A stretch of 64,000 nt of DNA, taken from Adiantum capillus-veneris (Eukaryota; Streptophyta; Polypodiopsida; Polypodiales; Pteridaceae). Within the stretch, counting starts at the first letter, position 1, and every line of letters starts with the position of its first letter. Location of the stretch: NCBI GenBank assembly GCA_014529385.2, contig CM043944.1:52201268-52265267 (forward strand), in the 5' to 3' direction. Below are positions 54,751 to 64,000 of this stretch, in pieces. Position numbers and translations under genes: made by a program. The notes beneath the pieces are model-generated. The model made no database searches, was not told the DNA's origin, and was given only the letters and a program-made list of their open reading frames with translations.

Positions 54751-54939
54751 TATTTACTCAAGCTATATATTCGATGAAAAAATGCAGCTATCTTTTTTTA
54801 AGCTAGTGGTGAAGCCAACCTTGGTGGCAAAAACCCAACCTTGGATTGAACCAACCAGATTCTCAAGGGAACAATATTATGTTGAAACTCTAGCCCCTAG
54901 AATAGCTCTACTTTTGTTAGTGCGGCCTGATGCATAAAT

Positions 54940-57900
54940 TCATGAGCTATAGAGTCTAAGCCGAGGACAAGAAAGAACACAAAATACATGTGTTTGCATC
55001 GCACAATACGTGAGGTGTTGGCTCTCTCCTTTTAGGAAGTCCTCACAAGTACATCGAGGAAAGTCTGCAATGGTGACCGCATAAGTCACACCCTTTTGAG
55101 ATAAACCACCAGTGCTAATGTGGAAAACATGCGATGCATTTGGCACCAATATTACCTCCCTTACCAACTTTGCTTTCATGCTTCTTCCCAATTCAATCCG
55201 TCCATGGCACTCCTTGGTTAGTTTTGACCTCTATCTCACTTGTTTTCCATCTCTAAACTTTGCACGAAAAGAATTAGGCTGCGGCCCATTCTGCCTTGAA
55301 GGGTGGTTTCCCATAGGTGTGCATTCATTGCCACCTTGCAACACAAATCCATTCCTTTGAAGCATCTCAACCTCCGAAGGCAAAAAGAAATTTCCCTCAT
55401 CCACAGTCCACGTTTCAGGGGTAGGTCCAGGAGGTTCAATAATCATGTCATCAATATTCCAAGCATGATTGTTGCTACTGTTGAAAAACCAGACAAATCC
55501 CTCAACAAACCCTCCTGGTTTAGGGCCTGCCAACAGGATATCTCCTCCTTCCACAAAAACAAGGTGCTGGAACTCCAGTTTTAATGTTGCTAGAAGTCTC
55601 ATTTATAAATACACCACAATGTGCTGTCTCACCAAGCAAAACACCGAAACATGTCATTTTCCTGCCAAGCTTTGTTCGCCAAATTTCCCAAACTGTTCTT
55701 GGTAGCTTTTGCTCTAGCCACATCTTTGATGTCGCAAAATTGGCCGGCTTGTTTTACGCTCTACAATTGACTGGTGTGGTAACTGTAACAAACTCAGGTC
55801 TATGGCTATCCTCCTCGAGAGTTTCATCAGGATCAATAAAGATAGGTCTAGTTTGCGCACACTCTTCTCCCTTATTGAATCTCTATTCATCTCCGGGCTT
55901 GGAATTTGCATTTCAAGAACTTCCGATGATGTTGCATCTACTAGTTTTCTACCAGAGCCACTCCTAGATTGATTGCTCATAAACCTTGCAGCAATATCTG
56001 CCATGATTGGTCCTGTAGACGTCTGTATACCCTTCAAGTAAGCATTGTAATGCACACTTTGTAAAACTACCAAAGACAAATCTGCACACGTGGCTTCATA
56101 AAGACCTATGTTCGATTTGTAACCAATTGAAGCTCGCATACTTGCATGTTTCACCTCCAATAGATTTTTTCTTGGAACGAAAGCTCCCGTTTTGTCTTGT
56201 GCAATAAATCTGTCCCCCAAATGAGACACTATAACATCCCACCATGATAGCCAAGTTTCCAGAGCAGGAATATCTCTTACAGTTGCATGTCCTGCTCTCC
56301 AGAACTATCTGAGTTCCTCCATACATACTTTTGCCGAGTGTTCAAATGTAGCATGCATCCATTTTTGACACAATAGTTTATGCTATTCTTGAAAGAATGG
56401 ACGTATACACTTCACAGTGTGCCTAATCATGCTTTGTTCCCAGTGAAAACACAAGATCTCTCCTTGTCCAACATCCTTTTCTTAGCTCCACCAAAGTAAA
56501 CAGTGAGTACTGCAATCCAATTTGCATTGGCCTCATCTTCCATGAACCCCCTAAATTTAGGCTTATCATAACCTTTATCAACCACAACGTTATTGAGCAT
56601 GTTCCAAAAATCTATTTAAGCGTGTTTGTTCTCCATAGTGAACTCACAAATTGCCAAAGTCAACAGTTCTCAAACACATACATGTCTTGTAAGTTTCGTC
56701 CCGGGCGCATGCGGTTCATAAGGTCAACACCACTTCCTGGCCCCATAGTAGACATCTTAAATACATGTGGTTGTTGCCCGAGTCCTAGCTGCCCTGGAAA
56801 GAGAACACTATGAATAAAAGGATACCTTGACTTTGCTTTTATACTCAAGATGGACTCAAGGCCAACAGATGTAATTCCATTTGCTCTTTTAGTAGACTCC
56901 AAGCTCCTTTGTACTCGACGCTTATCCGACAAAGGTGTGACAACATCGAGAAAGCTAGAGAACTTCTGATCACATAGCGGAGTATCAAAGTTACATGTTT
57001 GCAAGATAAGCTTATCCATAATAATTTCTTCAGCAAGAGCTCTTTCTAGTTGTTTTGCAGTTGTCATGGGCTCAAACGCCTCTCTATGCAATAGAGCATC
57101 TGATATTGCTTGGTCTGCACTTTTGCTCTTCCCTTCAGCAATATGATATGAAAACCAAGGTGTAGAGCACATCTAGACATGCTAGTCTTTTCAACAGGAA
57201 TGCAATAATAAATTACAACCGGACAAGTTCCAATGCACTCAGGAATTTGACGACAATGAACACAAACTAATTTTCCATTATTTGCATCCAAAATACCCTT
57301 ACTAGGAGCACATGATAGTCTCCCTCGCCATTGACACATTGTATGTCTTTCTATGCTAAAAATAAGGACAATCCACATTTGGGTATTGCAAATGGCCACT
57401 ACAATGACTAAAGCGAACCATCCCCTTGAACAAATCACTACTACATGTTACATATTTGTCCAAGCATGCCCATCATATCTTTGCTCCATTCCATACATGG
57501 TTGACAACTGTTTTTGTGATGGAAGTTCATAAGCAATGTAGACATCATATAATGTTGGCAATTCCAAAACACTCTCAACCTTTTGTACAGATGACAGTGC
57601 AACATTTAGATTAGTCTACAATGGAAGTGCATGAATGACAGCAAGCACACTTTTAATACTTGAATGGCTTGCATGTATATTTCCGTTATCAACAATGATT
57701 GGTGACAACTTTGAACCTGCGAAAGGAGAAGCTTCATGACTATCGACTTGAATCTTGTAGAACTGTGACAGCCCGTGGTCTAGCATGTAGATCAACTCGT
57801 TTGCTTCATTGCAATCAAGTTCAACCTTAATCTGTTCACCAAGCAATGTCAATGGACGTAGAGAGAAATCAAAGTCTCCCATTTCAAAATGATCTTTCAA

Positions 57901-57993
57901 GGCTTGTACTGTGATGGTTTGATATCGACTGTCGAAGACAAGAACTAACTTCTGTCCCCGGAAAGGGCCGAAGATGGTGATATGATGACTCAT
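54940..57993 (-). pseudogene. Decayed Mutator-like transposase with zinc-binding N-part and SWIM-type C-part
   Basis: Read on the minus strand in changing frames. N-terminal piece MSHHITIFGPFRGQKLVLVF (57993-57616). Cys/His-rich piece GKLVCVHCRQIPECIGTCP ... RCALHLGFH near 57290-57140, resembling the zinc-binding start of plant MULE proteins. Helical piece (57172-56660). Probable catalytic piece near 56600-56340 with KFRGFMEDEANANW, then RSCVF and HWEQSM in a neighbouring frame, matching the MULE pattern D-x-A-x-A ... C-x2-H-W. SHLGDRFIAQDKTGAFVP near 56229. Finally FPRCTCEDFLKGES ... CAMQTH at about 55060-54980, a SWIM-like C-x-C ... C-x-H site. Frameshifts and stops throughout. Terminal inverted repeats were not found. 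Confidence 0.55.
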
Positions 57994-58430
<437 letters not shown>

Positions 58431-60235
58431 ACAGAACAAATTTGGCTCAGACAGAGAGTAGCGTACACACACACACAGAGAGGTGCCCGACTCCTGCTCT
58501 ACTCGCTCAATGCGCACCACACCTATCTCGACTCGGCATCGACACACGTGTCGCTGCTCAACATCAAAACTACACTCTACCCGAAATTCCTGCCAAACGG
58601 TCTGTAGCATTGCTCCCTGTGATACTGCTCAAAAGTATGCCACATCGACGCAGGATGGTTTCGAGAAAAATCTCATGCACCCTGGTACCCCTTTCGCTTT
58701 TACAGTTTTTAATATAGAGATGCATTCTTTCCTGTGATGCATGGTCTGGTCCACAATGATGTTTGGTATTTGGGCATGCGATGCAGCACATTGAAACCAC
58801 CATATGCAAAATGCCTGTTTGATTTACTTGCCCATCTTCGGGCCAAGGAAATTTGGGGTTGTAAGATCAGTTGTGTAAGCGATGGCAATGCAATTTACGA
58901 TAGCTGTTGTTTAATGCGTTTTACGATGGCAATGCGTTAATCTGCACAGACTCATGTAAATCAAGGAAAATCAGGGCAATGTGTTAATCTAAGGAAATCA
59001 AGGCAATGTGTTAATGCTTTAATATGAGAGGGTTGGGCAATGCACTAATGCGCGCAAATCAGGGCAATGATCATATGATCAAACACCTCAATCAGGGCAA
59101 TGTGTTAATCTGAGCAAATCAGGGCAATGTGTTAATGTGTTAATGTGTTAATTTGAGAGGGTTGGGCAATGCGTTAATGCGTGCAAATCAGGGCAATGAT
59201 CATATGATCAAACACCTCCCTGCTCAACATACACCACGTCGCACGGGCTCGAAATGCCTCCCAAATGGTAAGTGTTCGTTGCAAACGGTAAGTGTTCATT
59301 GCAGCAGGACGAAAATAACATGCTGGGAAACTCCTCAAAAGTATGCCGCGTCGACGCGGGATGGTTTCGAGCAGTTATCTCAAGGTGTTTGATGCGCTCT
59401 TCTCACGGTTTCACTAACTCATTGGTTGATTATTTGAATGTGTTTTGATAAAATATGAAGTCAGGCCAGACGCAACAACCTTCGATAGAGTCCACTTCTC
59501 ACACAGCATCATCTTCAACTTCCTTGTTGTCACACAAGCTCGTTGCATCACTGGCATTTTCATCTTCTTTACTTTGATGTCTCTGCCTTTTCTCCACGGA
59601 GACTGTGTTATAACAACAATCATCTTGGTGAGCTTTTTATAAAATATTGAATTGAAAGTTGTTCTTATTGAAGTATGCAAGTCAGCTTAAGCATCAGCAG
59701 ATTGTGTACATCATGATCTCTTGCCCCAATTAAGCCTTCATGTCGAACGTGAGATGCCTAGGTTTTTTGTCCGAAACAATACCGTGTTGACGCGGTATAG
59801 TTTCAGACAGAAAACCCTTCATTCTTTCCCTGGATGTTATCAAAGATGGCAGCATAAGAGTACTGTCATTAAAATATTTCTCTTTGTCATTAAAGCATTT
59901 TTCTTTGAATTTATGAGGACAATGGTAAAGAACTTGGTCTTCTGTATCTAAGAGCAGTTGGCTAGTTGTCTCACATTGCTAGAAACTAGTTGAATGATAA
60001 ATTAGTCATGACAACTGATTAGCAGCTTTAATGCCCCAAATTATACCGGGTCGACGCGGTATAGTTTCAAGCAGAAAACCATTGAAGGTGGGTTTTCTAC
60101 CCCAAACCATGCCGCGTCGACGTGGTATAGTTTGGAGCAGAAAACTATTGATTGTATGATTTGCCAATTGTTAAATAAGTAGAATAATTGGTCAAAATTT
60201 TTTACAAAATCATTTGTGTATGCAACACTTCTTCT
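58431..60235. repeat. Repeat-rich stretch: minisatellite and dispersed GTCGAC palindromes
   Basis: At about 58925-59220 variants of AATCAGGGCAATGTGTTAATG recur, with a larger unit (GAGAGGGTTGGGCAATG ... ATCATATGATCAAACACCTC) present twice, from about 59025 and 59152. The palindrome CCGCGTCGACGCGG or close variants occurs near 58640, 59346, 59781, 60044 and 60111, usually inside a longer inverted repeat GAAAC ... ATACC ... GGTAT ... GTTTC. No gene is recognised. Confidence 0.75.
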
Positions 60236-61820
60236 TCTAGAGCCGGTTCTAGAAGACGTGGTCGAGGTGCATCTACACTATTACCAATGTGCAGTGACCA
60301 GTTTAGTTTGATTGCAGAGATGTAGCTTCATGATGACAATGATAGCCAGGATCTAGGTCTGGGATCTTTGCATGAGATAGATCAAGAGGAAGCAACAGTT
60401 GAAGCCTCACTATAGATAGTACCTTTTGAAATGAGACCAGAGATCCAACCAGGTTTTATTGATGATTACAACACCTCACTACATTTAGATAGATGGGAGG
60501 ATATCCTTTCAGAAACCAAGATTTTCAGCTGCTTTGAGTGTCCTCCCGTGCCATTATGTCGTCTCATTCCGCATGCCAAAGTTCAAGGCTTGAGATCAAA
60601 TGTTAGTGGTTTAAAGTCAACATATGCTAGAGAAGGATACATCAAGAGAAGGGCGCATTTATTGTATCCTTGACCACATGCCAAAAAGAGGAAGCTTATG
60701 TGACAAGTATTTTTTGTTGGCTACTCTTGCTTTTTACTTTCAAAAGAAAATTGCAACATTTTTTTTCTAATTATGCTAGTTTTGTTTTCTACTTAAGATG
60801 CTATTATGGAGGAGTGGGATCCTATATGGAGACAAATTAATATGGAGTATGAAGAAGAGCTTGCTGCTCAACCAAAATTTGAATCTCTTGGTCAAAAGAT
60901 GTTTTTTGTGTGGGAAGGAAATCACAGAACTGTGGCATGGCAAATTGCCATCAAAGAAATGTACTCCACCAACAAAGATAAGCACTGTCGTATTTTGTGC
61001 ACTGTTATTGATGCTACAAAGGTGTCGGAGATAGATTTGCTAACAAGTTGCAAATAATGAATTTGTGAGTTCATAGCTTAATTTTGAAAAAAACTATCTG
61101 CATATATTTCTCTTGTACACAGTCAAATTCTGTGTGGCTTTCTCTAGTATGAACACACATGCTTTAGTGTCCTCTCCCTTGAGAGATGAGCTTGTGAACT
61201 GCGGCAACATATGTGCAGCTGATCATGAGGGTTATCTTCATGCATTGCCTGAAGCAGATCAGAAACTCATTGAGAAACTTTGTAGAAGAGGCACGAAAGG
61301 AGAAGAACCATGGTATCCATTGACGAGGAGATATCTAGCACTTCTACTATTTGATGTAAGTACTTTTTGATATTTAAAATTTCATTTTCATAAAGTATTT
61401 TATATTTGGTTTTTAAGTATATATAGATGTCATTTTTATGGTTTTTTTAAATATATCTAAAAAGGTTCTAATGTCCAAAGAGCTTCATAGTAGATTGGAT
61501 AGCAAGAAGGATATCCTCTCTCCAGATGATCTTAAAAAGGAACAGAAATGCATAATTGGTGAGTTGTACGGTGAATATGGAGATCGTGTTGGAAAGGTAT
61601 GTTTCTTGTTTGTTTCAGGTATTAATAATAGTCTCTATGTATTATAAGTTTTTGCATAATTTTAAACTCTATGTTTCAGATTCTAAATATAGTAGACCCT
61701 CGCCTTGGAAAAGACCGGTATTCTAAAGTGCTGAGTTTAAAATGGGATAATGATAGTGACAGCCGACTTTTGAAAATCAAAGAAAAAAAAGAAAAAAAAG
61801 ACGTATTTTTCCTCTATTGA
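60236..61820 (+). pseudogene. ParB/sulfiredoxin-like multi-exon gene, broken in its first part
   Basis: Exon chain on the plus strand. First part from about 60236: an Arg/Gly start (SSRAGSRRRGRGAST), in-frame TAG at 60323 and 60413, then RPEIQPGFIDDYNTSLHLD to REGYIKRR, closed by TGA at 60671 one frame out. Second exon from about 60798 has SLGQKMFFVWEGNHRTVAW; the G-N-H-R motif is that of the ParB/sulfiredoxin fold. Third exon about 61148-61355 ends at GTAAGT. Fourth 61465-61596 (VLMSKELHSRLD to YGDRVGK) ends AAG-GTATGT. Last 61680-61820 (ILNIVDPRLGKDRYSK to a TGA). The last three exons are phase 0 with GT-AG borders. Family function in plants is unknown to me. The exon 2 to 3 join is unclear. 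Confidence 0.5.
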
Positions 61821-62800
61821 AGCCTTGGCAGCACTGTTAGAGGGCTCGGCACCGCCTGGTCAATCCTCCCAACACCCCTACGGGCATGACACAAATCCCC
61901 CCCCCCCCTTCCATTTGCCGGCCTTATCACCCTCAGCCCCATTGGTCCATACCCCAGCCTAGCCGGCTGCCCTTGGTTTCAGATACCCTTTCTCACAACC
62001 CACCCCCCCCTAGCTTATCCCCCCAAACCCCCCCCCCCCCCCGCCCGACGGGCATTGGATGAAATAACACCCCCTCTCTCTCTCTCTCATTTTCCCTACA
62101 TACCTCTCTCTAATATTCTCTCTCCCAAATTTACCACCCCCCCCCCCCCCCCGGCCAGGCGCAAGCTTTGAGCACTCACCCCCGACCCCTCTCTTGTGAT
62201 CCCTCTGTGTGAACCGCATGGAACCCCCCCCCCCCCTCTTGGCCCGCTAATATTCTTTCCCTAACCCCTTTGCCCTCTTCCCCACCCGCTCGCCTCACCC
62301 TCCCCTCGGCCTCATTCCCTCCTCCCTTGGCCCGCTAATATTCTCCCTCACTCCCACCAATTGACTTGCTCCCCTCCTCTCGTCCTTAAGCTACCATGCA
62401 AGATAGTAGATACTATTCCCTCTCTCTCTCACCCACACATTCCCCCTACCCCACTCCATTGCCAAACCTCCCCCCCCCCCCTTCCCTCACTCTCTTGTCC
62501 GGCAGCCTACAAGGCGCGGACCTCACTCCTATCTCTCCCTCACACCCTCTCTCTCTCTCTCTCTCACGAGCCTGTGAAGGCACAGAAAATACTCTCTCTC
62601 TCTCTATTATCCACACACACTCCCTCCCTTACACACCCTCTCTACCCACACACCACACACCCTATCCCTCCCTCTCCCTCACCCCATATCTCTCTCCTTC
62701 TCTCAGCCCGAAGGCTCACACACTCTCTCTCTCCTTTTTCTCAACCCAAAGGCGCAGATCATTTCCCTCTCTCTCTCTCCCCTTCTCATGGGCAGCAGGC
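61821..62800. other. C-rich non-coding stretch with many poly(C) runs
   Basis: Runs of 9-18 C near 61897, 62023, 62136, 62225 and 62470, mixed with CT-rich text. Long Pro/Ser/Leu frames here are compositional. Confidence 0.75.
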
Positions 62801-63845
<1,045 letters not shown>

Positions 63846-64000
63846 GTTTGCGGTGTTCATATCATCGTGGTTTGCGTCCTAGCCGCTCAAAGCTAAGTGG
63901 TGCCCCCTGTTCACTTTACCGTTGCAAGCTCAAAGCGTGCCATTCGGTCCCTGACGTTTTAGAGGCCGTCGGGGTTCGGGGTCCGCTTTGCGTCTGTCAT

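Overview
The window is plant nuclear DNA made almost entirely of LTR retrotransposons, with no intact ordinary host gene seen. Evidence for a land plant: Ty1/copia and Ty3/gypsy elements with plant-type primer sites (initiator-Met and Asp tRNA), GT-AG introns, and very long (CT)n/(GT)n microsatellites. The species cannot be named from the sequence; a large, repeat-rich genome is likely. Six LTR-element units are labelled E1-E6 here. Layout: 1-1046 non-coding DNA with a long (CT)n tract. 1047-6648 (+) E1, a complete but mutated Ty1/copia element with a 5-bp target duplication (GCAGG). 6654-7545 low-complexity DNA and the truncated end of a DDE-type DNA transposase. 7546-17331 (-) E2, a gypsy-type element of family A that has lost half its capsid region and all of RT-RNase H-integrase. 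17336-52737 (-) E3, a chromodomain-type gypsy element split by two later insertions: E4 (23670-34230, +, duplication CTTGT), a 10.6-kb non-autonomous element with no RT or integrase, and E5 (35310-48967, +, duplication CCAGA), a 13.7-kb nearly intact family A element whose gag-pol frame is broken by one stop codon. 52738-54750 holds a copia-LTR-like scrap, a (GT)n(GA)n tract and E6, a decayed gypsy RNase H/integrase remnant. 54940-57993 (-) is a decayed Mutator-like transposase with a SWIM-type end. 58146-60130 carries microsatellites, a minisatellite and a dispersed 14-bp palindrome. 60236-61820 (+) is a spliced but broken ParB-like gene. 61821-64000 is C-rich and microsatellite DNA. The most interesting system is family A (E5 and E2). 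Both copies have, downstream of pol, a conserved small acidic ORF (140 and 131 aa). It is preceded by a conserved branch point and splice acceptor 2 nt before its ATG, and a matching conserved splice donor lies just behind the primer site. This looks like a retrovirus-style spliced subgenomic message for a protein I do not recognise. Both copies also have an internal copy of the polypurine tract, a second retropepsin-like domain behind integrase, and a Trp/Tyr-rich repeat (W-x-P ... GYYxG ... IWxPK) that is also present in non-autonomous E4. E4's leader carries an array of near-perfect 24-bp palindromes. E3 appears to start gag inside its LTR and to splice it over an intron containing the primer site. 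All homology calls come from reading motifs by eye; no database search was possible.
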